This document shows positions 1 to 8,846 of a stretch of DNA of 64,000 nucleotides, piece by piece. The position numbers were made by a program, and so were the translations under genes. The number at the start of each line of letters is the position of its first letter. Position 1 is the first letter of the stretch. Under the pieces are notes generated by a model, which was given only the letters and a program-made list of their open reading frames with translations, did no database searches and was not told where the DNA came from. The DNA comes from CBDCYS01 sp965226245. GTDB taxonomy: Bacteria; Acidobacteriota; Terriglobia; Bryobacterales; UBA6623. The DNA is taken from NCBI GenBank assembly GCA_965226245.1, contig CBDDCL010000015.1:434001-498000 (forward strand). The letters run 5' to 3'.

Positions 1-81
1 GCGCCTTCACTCCTGTTTGCACCGGCTATCCTGCTTTTCTCGCCCACTTTGAGAGCGTCGGCGCCAAAGGCCCCAATGTAG

Positions 82-393
82 CGGCCGACCACCGAGACCT
101 GGGACAATTTTGGATTCAGTGACGCCGAGGGCCGCGGCGACAACTGCGCCAATGCGCGGCTGTTTGTGCCCGCCGACATTCACCTTGGCAAGCACGTTCG
201 AGTCTTTGCCGAAGGCAAGACGCCTCTGGCCACCGAGCGCAATCTGCCTGGCGCGCCCCGGCCGCACGCCGGTTTCGATTACGCCGGCGAAGACGATGGC
301 CGCGACGACCGCCTGGGCGCCTTCAATCAACTGTTCCGCTGGGGCACGCGGCTTCAGGCGTTACAAACACGCGATTTGGGGTGTTTTACGTAG
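82..393 (+). pseudogene. Decayed fragment, porin / alginate-export-like
   Basis: A frame open from just after a stop at 79 reads TETWDNFGFSD, then a stretch with LHVPAD/HLGKHVRVFAEGK-like character and GEDDGRDDRLGAFNQLF. The alternation of aromatic and charged residues and the phrase about a leader strand, a loop of Arg/Pro and an aspartate-rich turn resemble the strands of outer-membrane alginate-export-type porins. No start codon or complete domain is present. After about position 360 the frame runs into unrelated sequence, so this is at best a remnant. The antisense 107-aa frame over the same bases looks like a shadow. The family assignment is a guess from composition and strand rhythm; that it is a broken gene is more secure. 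Confidence 0.3.
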
Positions 394-498
394 TTTCGAA
401 CTTGTCGCGTCGGTTAAGCGATTGGTTATTACTCGTCAACTGCCCACACCTGCCTGTCTGTATCAAATAAAATCTTAGTGTCGATCGCTAATATATTA

Positions 499-529
499 TT
501 GACAACGTCTCCCTAGTCTGTGCTATTAT
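499..529 (+). promoter_or_regulatory. Putative sigma-70 promoter of groES-groEL
   Basis: TTGACA at 499-504 and TATTAT at 524-529 are separated by 19 bases, slightly longer than the ideal 17. It lies in an AT-rich pocket of otherwise GC-rich DNA, about 250 bases upstream of groES. No CIRCE operator (TTAGCACTC-N9-GAGTGCTAA) is seen around it. Confidence 0.5.
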
Positions 530-539
530 GAATTCACGG

Positions 540-641
540 GAGCTCACCCTTGGCGGTGAGTTCTGCTAAGTTCCGCGGAACGCCGGTCGGAATCCGGTCC
601 CCGAAACGAATGAACCAGCGCTGTCACGGCTCTGTGGCAGC
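540..641 (+). promoter_or_regulatory. Structured 5' leader of groES with four hairpins
   Basis: Four successive potential hairpins lie between the promoter and groES. 540-548 pairs with 555-563 (9 bp, loop CTTGGC). 571-580 is the palindrome TTCCGCGGAA. 583-586 pairs with 594-597 (CCGG/CCGG). 620-627 pairs with 634-641 (8 bp, loop GGCTCT). The leader would be about 240 nt long. The run GGAACGCCGG...AATCCGG recalls part of a cobalamin-riboswitch core, but the CCCGCCACTGT part is absent, so that identity is not claimed. Function unknown; thermosensing or another post-transcriptional control of the chaperonin operon is conceivable. Confidence 0.35.
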
Positions 642-778
642 CTTCCTGGAGCGTAACTGATTCGTGATTCGAGAGCGGATGGCCGTTTGCCTGCAGCCCT
701 GATTCACCAGTCGTTGCTTGCGTTAACAGTTTGCGCCAGGGATCTGCATATCAGTTCAAAACATTGGAGGAAACACCT

Positions 779-1093
779 ATGAAGCTAAGACCGTTGCACG
801 ATCGTATCCTCGTTGAGCGCATCGAGGATGGCGAACAAGTCAAGGGCGGGATCATCATTCCCGACTCGGCCAAAGAGAAGCCCCAGCAGGGCAAAGTCAT
901 CGCCGTCGGGAATGGCAAACGCTTGGAAGACGGCTCCATTGTCGCTCTGGACGTCAAAGAAGGCGACCGCATTCTGTTCGCCAAGTACGCCGGAAGCGAA
1001 GTGAAAATCGACGATAACGAATACCTCATTTTCCGCGAGGACGAAGTTCTCGCCATCCTCGAAGATACTAAGACATCAGAGAAAGCTGCTTAA
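779..1093 (+). CDS. groES: Co-chaperonin GroES
   Basis: A 104-aa protein beginning MKLRPLHDRILVERIED, the standard Cpn10 N-terminus. GroES forms the heptameric lid that caps GroEL during ATP-driven protein folding in the cytoplasm. The mobile loop that contacts GroEL is visible near residues 18-32 (GEQVKGGIIIPDSAKEK). The start at 779 is chosen because an upstream TTG at 731 lacks homology, whereas GGAGG at 766-770 sits eight bases before the ATG. The C-terminus carries a short extra tail (DTKTSEKAA), so it is slightly longer than the usual 95-97 aa. groEL follows after 16 bases, a normal chaperonin operon. Confidence 0.97.
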   Translation: MKLRPLHDRILVERIEDGEQVKGGIIIPDSAKEKPQQGKVIAVGNGKRLEDGSIVALDVKEGDRILFAKYAGSEVKIDDNEYLIFREDEVLAILEDTKTSEKAA

Positions 1094-1109
1094 GGAGGAA
1101 TAACGACAA

Positions 1110-2732
1110 ATGGCTGGAAAGCAAATTGTTTATGGAGAAGAGTCCCGTAAGGCGATTCTAACGGGCGTGAACAAGCTCGCCAATACGGTGAGAGTGACCC
1201 TGGGACCCAAGGGCCGCAACGTTGTGCTGGAGAAGAAGTTCGGCGGCCCGACCGTCACCAAGGACGGCGTCACGGTAGCCAAGGAAATCGAGCTGGAAGA
1301 CAAGCTGGAAAACATCGGCGCGCAGATGGTACGCGAAGTGGCGTCGAAGACCAGTGACGTCGCCGGCGACGGCACCACGACGGCTACGATTTTGGCCCAA
1401 GCCATCTACCGCGAAGGCGTCAAGAGCGTTGCCGCCGGCGCCAATCCGATGGCGATCAAGCGCGGCATCGAGCGGGCCACCAAGCTCGTCGTCGAGAACA
1501 TCGAATCGATGTCCCGTCCCGTCGAGGGCGACGCCGTTTCGCAAGTGGCGGCGATCTCGGCCAATAGCGACGAAACGATCGGCAAGATCATCGCCCAGGC
1601 GATGGAAAAGGTCGGCAAAGACGGCGTCATCACGGTCGAGGAAGGCAAGACCATGGAGACCGAGCTGGAGGTGGTCGAAGGCATGCAGTTTGACCGCGGT
1701 TACCTGTCTCCCTACTTCGTGACCGACCAGGAATCGATGGAGTGCGTTCTGGAGAACGCCTACATCCTGATCCATGAGAAGAAGATCAGCAGCATGAAAG
1801 ACCTTCTTCCTTTGCTCGAGCTGGTCTCGCGCGCCGGACGGCCCTTGCTGATCGTCGCCGAGGAAGTCGAAGGTGAAGCTCTCGCCACGCTTGTTGTCAA
1901 CAAGCTGCGCGGCACTCTGAACGTCGCCGCCGTCAAGGCGCCCGGCTTCGGCGATCGCCGCAAGGCCATGCTCGAGGACATCGGCATCCTCACCGGCGGC
2001 AAGGCCATCATGGAAGAGACCGGCATCAAGCTGGAAGGCATTCAGCTCGAGGACCTGGGGCAGGCCAGCCGCATCGTCATCGATAAAGACAACACTACGC
2101 TCGTCGAAGGCTCCGGCGGCAAGAAAGCGATCGAAGGCCGTGTGAAGCAGCTTCGCGCCCAAGTGGAAGAGACCACTTCCGACTATGACCGCGAGAAGCT
2201 GCAAGAGCGGCTGGCGAAGCTGGTTGGCGGCGTGGCCGTCATCAAAGTCGGCGCGGCCACTGAGACCGAGATGAAAGAGAAGAAGGCTCGTGTCGAGGAC
2301 GCCATGCACGCCACCCGCGCCGCTGTCGAGGAAGGCATTGTTCCCGGCGGAGGAGTGGCGCTTCTTCGCGCGGGCGAAGCCCTCGACGACCTCAAGTCCG
2401 ATGACGAAGACGAGCAAATCGGCATCAACATCGTGCGCCGCTCGCTCGAAGCGCCGGTTCGCTGGATTTCTCAGAACGCCGGTCAGGAAGGGGCCATCGT
2501 GGTCGCCAAGATCCGCGAGAGTTCGGAAACGAACTACGGCTTCGACGCCCAGAACGAAACCTACGGCGACCTGGTCGCCGCCGGTGTGATCGATCCCGCC
2601 AAAGTAGCGCGCACAGCGCTACAGAATGCGGCTTCGATCGCCGGTCTGATGCTGACGACGGAAGCGACCGTGCATGATCTTCCGGAGAAGGAAAAGCCGC
2701 CGGCAATGCCTCCCGGGCACGATGACTACTAG
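1110..2732 (+). CDS. groEL: Chaperonin GroEL
   Basis: A 540-aa Hsp60 chaperonin starting MAGKQIVYGEESRKAIL. It shows the ATP-binding segment GDGTTTATIL at residues 87-96, the conserved VTLGPKGRNVVL near 29-40 and the late PGGGVALLRA motif. It forms double heptameric rings that fold client proteins with GroES. A strong ribosome binding site (AAGGAGGA) overlaps the groES stop region. The C-terminus ends AMPPGHDDY rather than the flexible Gly-Gly-Met repeat tail found in many GroELs. That is a variation seen in several lineages and does not by itself suggest loss of function. A 419-aa antisense open frame over this gene is a GC-driven shadow. Confidence 0.98.
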   Translation: MAGKQIVYGEESRKAILTGVNKLANTVRVTLGPKGRNVVLEKKFGGPTVTKDGVTVAKEIELEDKLENIGAQMVREVASKTSDVAGDGTTTATILAQAIYREGVKSVAAGANPMAIKRGIERATKLVVENIESMSRPVEGDAVSQVAAISANSDETIGKIIAQAMEKVGKDGVITVEEGKTMETELEVVEGMQFDRGYLSPYFVTDQESMECVLENAYILIHEKKISSMKDLLPLLELVSRAGRPLLIVAEEVEGEALATLVVNKLRGTLNVAAVKAPGFGDRRKAMLEDIGILTGGKAIMEETGIKLEGIQLEDLGQASRIVIDKDNTTLVEGSGGKKAIEGRVKQLRAQVEETTSDYDREKLQERLAKLVGGVAVIKVGAATETEMKEKKARVEDAMHATRAAVEEGIVPGGGVALLRAGEALDDLKSDDEDEQIGINIVRRSLEAPVRWISQNAGQEGAIVVAKIRESSETNYGFDAQNETYGDLVAAGVIDPAKVARTALQNAASIAGLMLTTEATVHDLPEKEKPPAMPPGHDDY

Positions 2733-2766
2733 TTCCAAGCAACAGCTTCAACAGAAGCAGGAATAC

Positions 2767-2793
2767 GGGGCCGGGCAACCGGCCCCTTTTTTT
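2767..2793 (+). terminator. Rho-independent terminator of groES-groEL
   Basis: A perfect 8-bp stem GGGGCCGG/CCGGCCCC with tetraloop GCAA (2767-2786) is followed by seven T residues (2787-2793), 34 bases after the groEL stop codon. Confidence 0.92.
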
Positions 2794-2917
2794 GACATCC
2801 CAGTGGGGCCGGCAATCTTGCCGATCCTTCGTCGCAAAGCGGCGGCGCTCAAGGCTAGCAAAACCGGCAAGTGACCTCCGTCCCCCCGTCGGCGTCTTGG
2901 CAACTCTATTCGATACA

Positions 2918-3727
2918 ATGATGCAAGTGAATACCCCAGAAAAAGTTGCCGCACGCCCCGCCGCTCAACAAAGCAATCCCCAAGGGCCACCCGACATTCC
3001 ACACCGCGGCGTCATCGCCGAGTGGACCGTCACGATCATCCTGTTGCTGTTTGGAACAACGACCCTGGTCCAGGCTTTCGTAATCCCCACGGGCTCGATG
3101 GAAGAATCGTTGTTGATCGGGGACCATCTGCTCGTCGACAAGCTGGCCTATTCACCGCCAGGCGGGATCGGGAAGTATTTGCTGCCTTACTTGGACGTGC
3201 AGCGGGGCGATATCATTGTTTTTCGTTATCCGATCGACTTGTCGCAGACTTTCGTCAAACGCGTCGTCGGAGTGCCCGGAGACCGCCTCCGCCTGATCGA
3301 CAAGCAGGTTTATTTGAACGGGGAGCCCATCGAAGAACCCTACGTGATTCACAAAACGTCCTACGTAGACGCCTACCGCGACAATTTTCCATCGAGCCCC
3401 AACACGCAGGTGTACGAACCGGCTATCGACATGCTCGAAAACCACGTCATCGACCAAGAGGTAGTCGTTCCGCCCGGGAAATATTTCGCCATGGGAGATA
3501 ACCGCGATCTTTCACTCGACAGCCGCTACTGGGGCTTCGTGCCGCGGGAGAACATCATCGGCAAACCGCTGGTCATTTATTGGTCCTATGATGCGCCGAC
3601 GGAACGCCTGCAGGATTCCACGATCTCGCTGGCTCATCTGCAAGATCTGGTGCTTAACTTCTTCACGAAGACGCGCTGGAAGCGTTCGTTCAACTTGGTT
3701 GACCCATACCCCCTGGCTGCCCAATGA
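2918..3727 (+). CDS. lepB: Signal peptidase I
   Basis: A 269-aa type I signal peptidase that cleaves signal peptides from exported proteins at the outer face of the inner membrane. A single membrane anchor (VTIILLLFGTTTLVQAFVI) lies near residues 38-56. The nucleophile Ser60 is in PTGSMEE, and the general base Lys114 is in FVKRVVGVPGDRL. The family motif GDNRDLSLDSRYWGFVP follows. A longer frame from 2792 overlaps the groEL terminator and adds non-homologous sequence, so ATG 2918 (or 2921) is preferred. Its last four bases overlap the start of the next gene (ATGA), implying translational coupling. Confidence 0.95.
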   Translation: MMQVNTPEKVAARPAAQQSNPQGPPDIPHRGVIAEWTVTIILLLFGTTTLVQAFVIPTGSMEESLLIGDHLLVDKLAYSPPGGIGKYLLPYLDVQRGDIIVFRYPIDLSQTFVKRVVGVPGDRLRLIDKQVYLNGEPIEEPYVIHKTSYVDAYRDNFPSSPNTQVYEPAIDMLENHVIDQEVVVPPGKYFAMGDNRDLSLDSRYWGFVPRENIIGKPLVIYWSYDAPTERLQDSTISLAHLQDLVLNFFTKTRWKRSFNLVDPYPLAAQ

Positions 3728-4815
3728 ATTCCCGGCCGGGACCCCTCGACCATTTCCACGCGGTCATCCTGGCGGGCGGGAGGGGTACACGATTCTGGCC
3801 GCAAAGCCGGGCCCGCCGTCCCAAGCAGTTTCTGAATGTGTTGGGCCAAGAGTCGCTGCTGCAGCAGACACTGGCGCGCCTCGAACCCATCGCTCCGCCG
3901 CAAAGGACTTGGATTCTCACGAACCAAAGCTTGCGAAAGCAAGTCCTCGAGCAGCTTCCCGGCGTTCCGCGGCGGCAGGTCATCGCCGAGCCGGTTCAGC
4001 GCAATACCGCTCCGGCGATCGCTCTGGCCGCCCATCTTATCGAGCAACAGGACCCCGCTGCCGTGATGGGCGTCTTTCCGTCCGACCACGTCATCGCTAA
4101 GACGGCAACGTTTCACCGTGTCTTGCGCCGCGGGGCCAAAGCGGCTCTCGAGGGCAATCTGGTCGTTCTTGGTATTGAACCGAAATGGCCCGAGACTGGA
4201 TACGGCTACATCGAATTTCCCCCGGGTACGCCGGCTGGCTCCGCAACCGTGCAGCCCGTCGTCCGCTTCCGTGAAAAGCCCCGTCCGGCAGCCGCGCGCC
4301 GCTATCTCAAGGCCGGAAACTTCTATTGGAACAGCGGGGTGTTTCTTTGGCGAGCCCGCACGATCTTGCGACAGATCGAACGCTTTCTGCCCGCGACAGC
4401 GGATGCGCTGTCGAAACTGCTTCCCTTGGACTCCAGACAGTTCTCGGCTTCACTCCGCCGCCACTACCCTGCCTGCGACAACATTTCGATTGACTATGGA
4501 GTCCTCGAGCGGGCGGACGAGATGGCCGGTCTTCCCTGCCCTGACTTTGGCTGGAACGATGTGGGAAGCTGGGAAGCCGTCTATCAACTGCTCCCAAAAG
4601 ATAAGCGCCGAAACGTGCTGCGTTCGCGGACTCAACTACTCTCAGCGGACGGGAATTACGTCGACTCCGATAAACTAGTCGCGCTGGTGGGCGTGAAAGA
4701 TCTGATCGTGATCGACACGCCCGACGCCCTGCTCATTGTGCGGCGGCAAGACTCACAGAAAGTGGCCGAGCTCGTCAAAGCCTTGGAAACCGGCGGCCTG
4801 ACGGATGTGCTCTAA
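3724..4815 (+). CDS. manC: Mannose-1-phosphate guanylyltransferase
   Basis: A 363-aa sugar nucleotidyltransferase that makes GDP-mannose from mannose-1-phosphate and GTP for exopolysaccharide or glycan synthesis. The signature LAGGRGTRFWPQSR at residues 17-30 and RPKQF just after it bind the nucleotide. The motifs FPSDHVI, GYGYIEF, FYWNSGVF, ISIDYGVLE and GWNDVGSW follow in the family order. It lacks the C-terminal cupin isomerase domain of bifunctional type II enzymes, so it is a single-activity GMP. It overlaps lepB by four bases. The pairing with lepB is probably one of convenience rather than function. Confidence 0.93.
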   Translation: MNSRPGPLDHFHAVILAGGRGTRFWPQSRARRPKQFLNVLGQESLLQQTLARLEPIAPPQRTWILTNQSLRKQVLEQLPGVPRRQVIAEPVQRNTAPAIALAAHLIEQQDPAAVMGVFPSDHVIAKTATFHRVLRRGAKAALEGNLVVLGIEPKWPETGYGYIEFPPGTPAGSATVQPVVRFREKPRPAAARRYLKAGNFYWNSGVFLWRARTILRQIERFLPATADALSKLLPLDSRQFSASLRRHYPACDNISIDYGVLERADEMAGLPCPDFGWNDVGSWEAVYQLLPKDKRRNVLRSRTQLLSADGNYVDSDKLVALVGVKDLIVIDTPDALLIVRRQDSQKVAELVKALETGGLTDVL

Positions 4816-4841
4816 CTTGCCGCCATGCCTGCTCACCCATC

Positions 4842-5066
4842 ATGGCGTCAGAAAACAACAAGCCTTTCTGGCGGCCCCAGTGGCTGCGGTCACTGATCGC
4901 AATACTGATGGGGAACGGCCTGTATTACGCGGTGATCGATTTCCTGCCGCCGGCTGCCCGCCACCAGCCCTTTGAATTCGACTGGGGCCTCGCCGTGGAC
5001 TTCTGGATGTGCGTAGCTGTTTTCGGACTCAGTCTGCTGGTCTGGCCGAGAAAACCCAAAACTTAG
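4842..5066 (+). CDS. Small membrane protein, function unknown
   Basis: A 74-aa protein with two hydrophobic segments, SLIAILMGNGLYYAVIDFL near residues 17-35 and a second one, FWMCVAVFGLSLLVW, near 54-68. It ends in a basic WPRKPKT tail, as expected for an integral inner-membrane hairpin. It begins 26 bases after manC on the same strand and may be its downstream partner. No strong ribosome binding site precedes the ATG. I do not recognise the family. Codon use and the two clean membrane segments favour a real gene. Confidence 0.6.
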   Translation: MASENNKPFWRPQWLRSLIAILMGNGLYYAVIDFLPPAARHQPFEFDWGLAVDFWMCVAVFGLSLLVWPRKPKT

Positions 5067-5220
5067 CCGGATAAGTTCTCGATTGCTCCCGGGCCTCGCG
5101 CGATGGCGCCGCGCGAAAGGGCGTGCCCGGTGGGGGCGGCCAAATCAACAATTTACGAGCCGCGCGCGTCAGCGTGTGGTTCCTTCAAACACACCGGGGA
5201 ACGTATCCCGTAGCCAGGTT

Positions 5221-6798
5221 TTACTTCTCGAGCAGAAAGTTTCCGACGAACATCGCGTCGATGCCTGAGGCGTAAAAGCTGCGAACCGCCGCCCGGGGGT
5301 CACACACCAGCGGCTCTCCAAAAAGATTGAAAGACGTGTTATAGAGGACGGGCAACCCGCTCGACTTGCCGGCCGCGTGAAGCAACTCCCAGTAGAGGGG
5401 ATTGTCCTGTTTCCGAACGCTATGCACCCGGATCCGCTCACCATCGAGTAACGCCGCCTCGAAGGTTTTGCGGTGCGCTTTCCGAACCCGGCTCACCGTC
5501 GCGAGAGAACGCGCATTGGCGCCGCAGTCGAAATACTCCGAAGCCAGTTCCTCGGGTACGGAAGCGGCAAATTTTCGAGACGCCTCGCGGTGCTTGATGT
5601 AAACATTCAGGTTCTCTGTCGAATAAGCGTTCAACGGGGAAGCGAGAATACTGCGGTTGCCCAGGGCGCGGGGGCCAAACTCGGCTCGCCCCTGGAACCA
5701 CGCCACGATCTGGTTGTCCGCTAGATGGCTCACCGCGGCCTCGACCACCTCGCGGCCGGTCATCAAATATTGGAAGCGCAGTTTGCAGTTCTCGAGCACC
5801 TGCTTGATGTGCTCACGGTCATATTCGGGTCCAAGGAAGAGATTCTCTAGCGGAAACCTCTCGGACCGGCGCAGCACCTGGTGCCAGGAGTAAAAGGCGC
5901 AGCCGATCGCGTTGCCGGAGTTGCCCGCCGCCGGTTGCACCCAAACGTTCTCGAATTGGCCGCTGCGCTCGACCGCCGCCACCAGCAGTGCATTGAGCGC
6001 CAAGCCCCCGGCAAGACACAAGTTCTCGCCGCTGCCGATCATCCCAAGAACAACCTGTTCGACCGTATTCTGCACGCTGGCGGCCAAGTCCGCCCGTAAA
6101 TCCCCGGAAAGATCCTCTCCGGCATCGATCCCCAGATGAGAATAGAACTTGTCGCTGAATCCGCCGCGCATCGTTCGCGAGGCGTCGAAGTAACTGTGAT
6201 CGACTTGCGGTAACGACTCCTCCCCCGGGCCCAGGATCTCGAGAAGCTTGTCGCGATAGCGGGGAGTCCCTTGGAGCGAAAGCCACTGGACCTTATGTTC
6301 TTCAGCACCCGCCCGAAAACCCAGCAGTTCCGTCAGACGGCTATAGAAAGCCGCCGGCGCATCCGGCGCGTAGAGTTCTCGTTGCAGCTCAATACGCGTT
6401 CCTTGGGCTTCCCATACCGCCCCGGACCGCATGTCACCCACCCGGTCGAGGGTCACAACGGTGGCTTTGTCGAAGCCCGAAGGGAAAAAAGCGCTGGCCG
6501 CGTGTGCCGCGTGGTGGTCGACAATCACGATGCGGCTTTTCGGAAAGCGGGTCTTGATCTGAAGGTGGAAGGAAGGGTCGCCGCCCGCGCCTAGAGGCCG
6601 GGCCAATGCCACGCAAGCTAGATCCTCGGGCCCGGCCCCCGCCATGCCGAGACAGGCATGGATGGCTTCATCAGGCAGCCCGCCGGGATGCGGCTGGCGC
6701 AGCAGCTTTTCCTCTTCAATGGCGGCAATCAGCTTGCCGTCCCTTAAAAGCGCCGCCGCCCCGTCGTGAAGCAGCCCGCCGATTCCCAGCGTCAGCAT
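5221..6798 (-). CDS. Carbamoyltransferase, NodU/CmcH family
   Basis: A 525-aa protein of the family that transfers a carbamoyl group from carbamoyl phosphate, through carbamoyl-AMP, to a hydroxyl of a sugar, antibiotic or other metabolite. The N-terminal Kae1/ASKHA-like domain carries the metal-binding DHHAAHAASAFFPSG at residues 94-108 and VVTLDRVGD shortly after. The C-terminal domain shows FGPRALGNRSILASP and LPVLYNTSFNLFGEPLV, both typical of the family. It starts 7 bases inside the end of gltX, so the two are probably translated from one message. The acceptor cannot be predicted, since no biosynthetic neighbours are present. Confidence 0.92.
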   Translation of the reverse strand: MLTLGIGGLLHDGAAALLRDGKLIAAIEEEKLLRQPHPGGLPDEAIHACLGMAGAGPEDLACVALARPLGAGGDPSFHLQIKTRFPKSRIVIVDHHAAHAASAFFPSGFDKATVVTLDRVGDMRSGAVWEAQGTRIELQRELYAPDAPAAFYSRLTELLGFRAGAEEHKVQWLSLQGTPRYRDKLLEILGPGEESLPQVDHSYFDASRTMRGGFSDKFYSHLGIDAGEDLSGDLRADLAASVQNTVEQVVLGMIGSGENLCLAGGLALNALLVAAVERSGQFENVWVQPAAGNSGNAIGCAFYSWHQVLRRSERFPLENLFLGPEYDREHIKQVLENCKLRFQYLMTGREVVEAAVSHLADNQIVAWFQGRAEFGPRALGNRSILASPLNAYSTENLNVYIKHREASRKFAASVPEELASEYFDCGANARSLATVSRVRKAHRKTFEAALLDGERIRVHSVRKQDNPLYWELLHAAGKSSGLPVLYNTSFNLFGEPLVCDPRAAVRSFYASGIDAMFVGNFLLEK

Positions 6799-8225
6799 CT
6801 GAATCGCAGCCTTTTGACTACCCGTTCCTGTCCCAACGCCACAAATACGGCGAACGCGCTAGGCCCCACCGATTGCCCCGTCAGAGCGGCCCGCGCAGCG
6901 TTGATAATCAGCCCCGCCTTGGCCCCTCGCTCCTGGGCCAATGCGCGAATTTCGCTCTCCACATTCTCGCCGTTGAACTCCTGCAAGACCGCCAACCGGG
7001 GGGCGAGTTCATGGAGCAGATCCCGGGCGCCCTCTTTGTCAAGGTTTTTCTGAGCCCGTGGCTCGATCTCGAATTCATCGGAAAAATACGCGCGCCCCTT
7101 CTCCACAAAGTCCCGAATGGTCGTGAAGCGGGCTCGTAACAGGTCGATCGTCGCGATCAGCCAGTCACGGCCCTCGCCAACATACTCCGGCTTCCAAAGC
7201 TCTTCATGGAGGAGTGCTTTTTCGACGTAGTGCGCCAGATCCTCCAGCTCCATCGAACGCAGGTGCTGGCCGTTGATCCAGAGGGCTTTCGGGTCGGCCC
7301 ATTCAGCCTCATTGGATTCGTCGAAGAAAACCACCGCGTTGGTCCGCAGAACCCCGGAGATCGAGAACATCTGTTGCAGCTCGCCGGGAGTGAAGATCTC
7401 ACGATCATCCTTCGGTGACCAGCCCAGCAGGCAGAGGTAGTTCATCAGCCCTCGTGCCAGCATCCCGCGGTCGCGGTAAGTTGTCAGGCTCACGATCGGA
7501 CCATGCTTGCGCTTGGAAAGCTTTGACCCGTCCGGCCCCATCAGCAGCGGAAGATGAGCGAACGCCGGCATCTTGAACCCAAGAGCTTCAAACAAGAGAA
7601 TATGTTTGAACGTATTCGTCAAATGGTCTTGGCCGCGAATGACGTGGCTGATCTCCAGCTCGGCATCATCGACACAAGACGCCAAATGGTAAGTCGGTGA
7701 ACCATCGCCGCGCTGCAGGGCGAAGTCCTCGATGTCTTGGATCTTGCGGGACTGATCCCCATAGACAAGGTCTTTGAACTCGACGACCCGGCCCGAAACC
7801 CGCGGAACCCGAAATCGAACCACGAACGGCTCGCTGGCCGCGCGCCGGCCGCTTTCTTCCGCGCTCATCTCGCGCATGCCAGCGTTGGAGAGCCAAGGCC
7901 CGGCTTGCTTGCCACCGGATTCCGAAGCCTCTTTTGGTGTGAAGTCTCGATAGGCGTGGCCGCTGCTCAGCAACTTTTCGGCGGCTTTTTGATGAAGCTC
8001 TGGAACCTGGGACTGGTAATACTGCTCGTCCCAGGGAAGCTCCAGCCACAGCAGCCCGCTGATGATCGACTGAATGGCCTCCTTCGTACTGCGTTCGGTG
8101 TCGTCGATCCGCAGGACGAGTTTCCCGCCGTTTTGGCGCGCGAAAAGCCAGTTAAAGATGTAGGTCCTGGCCCCGCCGATGTGGAGATACCCCGTCGGCG
8201 CGGGCGCAAAGCGAACTCGTGTCAT
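6792..8225 (-). CDS. gltX: Glutamyl-tRNA synthetase
   Basis: A 477-aa class Ic aminoacyl-tRNA synthetase charging tRNA-Glu (or tRNA-Gln for the amidotransferase route). RFAPAPTGYLHIGGART at residues 5-21 holds the HIGH-type motif. GSKLSKRKHG at 233-242 holds the KMSKS motif. The C-terminal anticodon-binding helical region follows and length is normal. The start ATG at 8225 gives the canonical N-terminus. Its end overlaps the downstream carbamoyltransferase start by 7 bases. Confidence 0.96.
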   Translation of the reverse strand: MTRVRFAPAPTGYLHIGGARTYIFNWLFARQNGGKLVLRIDDTERSTKEAIQSIISGLLWLELPWDEQYYQSQVPELHQKAAEKLLSSGHAYRDFTPKEASESGGKQAGPWLSNAGMREMSAEESGRRAASEPFVVRFRVPRVSGRVVEFKDLVYGDQSRKIQDIEDFALQRGDGSPTYHLASCVDDAELEISHVIRGQDHLTNTFKHILLFEALGFKMPAFAHLPLLMGPDGSKLSKRKHGPIVSLTTYRDRGMLARGLMNYLCLLGWSPKDDREIFTPGELQQMFSISGVLRTNAVVFFDESNEAEWADPKALWINGQHLRSMELEDLAHYVEKALLHEELWKPEYVGEGRDWLIATIDLLRARFTTIRDFVEKGRAYFSDEFEIEPRAQKNLDKEGARDLLHELAPRLAVLQEFNGENVESEIRALAQERGAKAGLIINAARAALTGQSVGPSAFAVFVALGQERVVKRLRFRC

Positions 8226-8556
8226 GGGGAAGGATCCGTTGAGCCGTGATCCGTTGAGCTGTTGAGCAGGCGTGAATTAACTGTGTAGTATAGCAGTCGG
8301 GTTGTTGTGGTCAGCCCGAAACACCCGCAAGAGCCTGCGGGATCCGGCCCGAAACATAGGCCGGAAACTGGGCCCAGAGATGAGTCGAGAGAAATCGCCC
8401 TCGAAGGGCCACGAAATCACCAACCCGAAACTCAGAGATGGGATGAGAAGGCTGGTCGCTGAAAGCCGGGAAGCGCTAAGCTACCGGCAGCAGCGCACTC
8501 TTCGAGCAAGAACGTGCTGCGGAACTTTGATTCTCAAACAAAGGAGGCGACCATTC
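8226..8556. other. Intergenic stretch, possible IS110 left end
   Basis: No convincing gene lies in these 331 bases. A frame open from 8302 runs into the transposase but shows no similarity before 8557. The right part may be the non-coding left end of the truncated IS110, which in that family can encode a guide (bridge) RNA. This cannot be verified here. Confidence 0.3.
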
Positions 8557-8845
8557 ATGAACAAGAATAGCAAATCGCAGCAGACCAAACGGCAGCAGAG
8601 GAAATCACAGCAGGCCCACCAGCAGCAGGCAGCAAGCAAGCAGCAGCCGGCCAAAAGGCCGGCAGCCAGTAAACCGCAAACGCCATTCGAGCAGCAGTTG
8701 GAGAGCGAGCGAAAGCGCCTGCAACACAGCGGCGAAATCGGCGGCGTGGCCGGAGTCGACATCGGAGACAAACGCAGTTATGTGCGTCTCGTCGGCCTCG
8801 ACGGCGAGCTGCTCGAAGAAGTCAAGGTCTCCACCAATCCCCGTC
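8557..8845 (+). pseudogene. IS110-family transposase, N-terminal fragment
   Basis: An ATG at 8557 behind AAGGAGG opens a Gln/Lys-rich leader followed by VAGVDIGDKRSYVRLVGLDG, the first catalytic strand of the RuvC-like DEDD domain of IS110 transposases (Asp of VDIG). The similarity stops near 8845 (VKVSTNPRPRG), where the frame changes into an integrase fragment. Only about 95 of an expected 330-400 residues remain, so it is not functional. The extended Q-rich N-terminus is unusual but is seen in some IS110 members. Confidence 0.75.
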
Positions 8846-8846
8846 C

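Noticed and set aside
541..640. Cobalamin riboswitch or CIRCE element before groES
   Set aside because: Only a short GGAACGCCGG...AATCCGG match exists, with no CCCGCCACTGT or B12-box part; no TTAGCACTC half-site is present.
1158..2417. A 419-aa open frame on the minus strand across groEL
   Set aside because: It mirrors groEL codons in GC-rich DNA and shows no family motifs; groEL is certain.
2792..2917. A longer N-terminus for the signal peptidase
   Set aside because: It would start in the groEL terminator and adds 42 residues unlike the family.
8302..8556. N-terminal extension of the IS110 transposase
   Set aside because: No similarity before the ATG at 8557, which has a good ribosome binding site.
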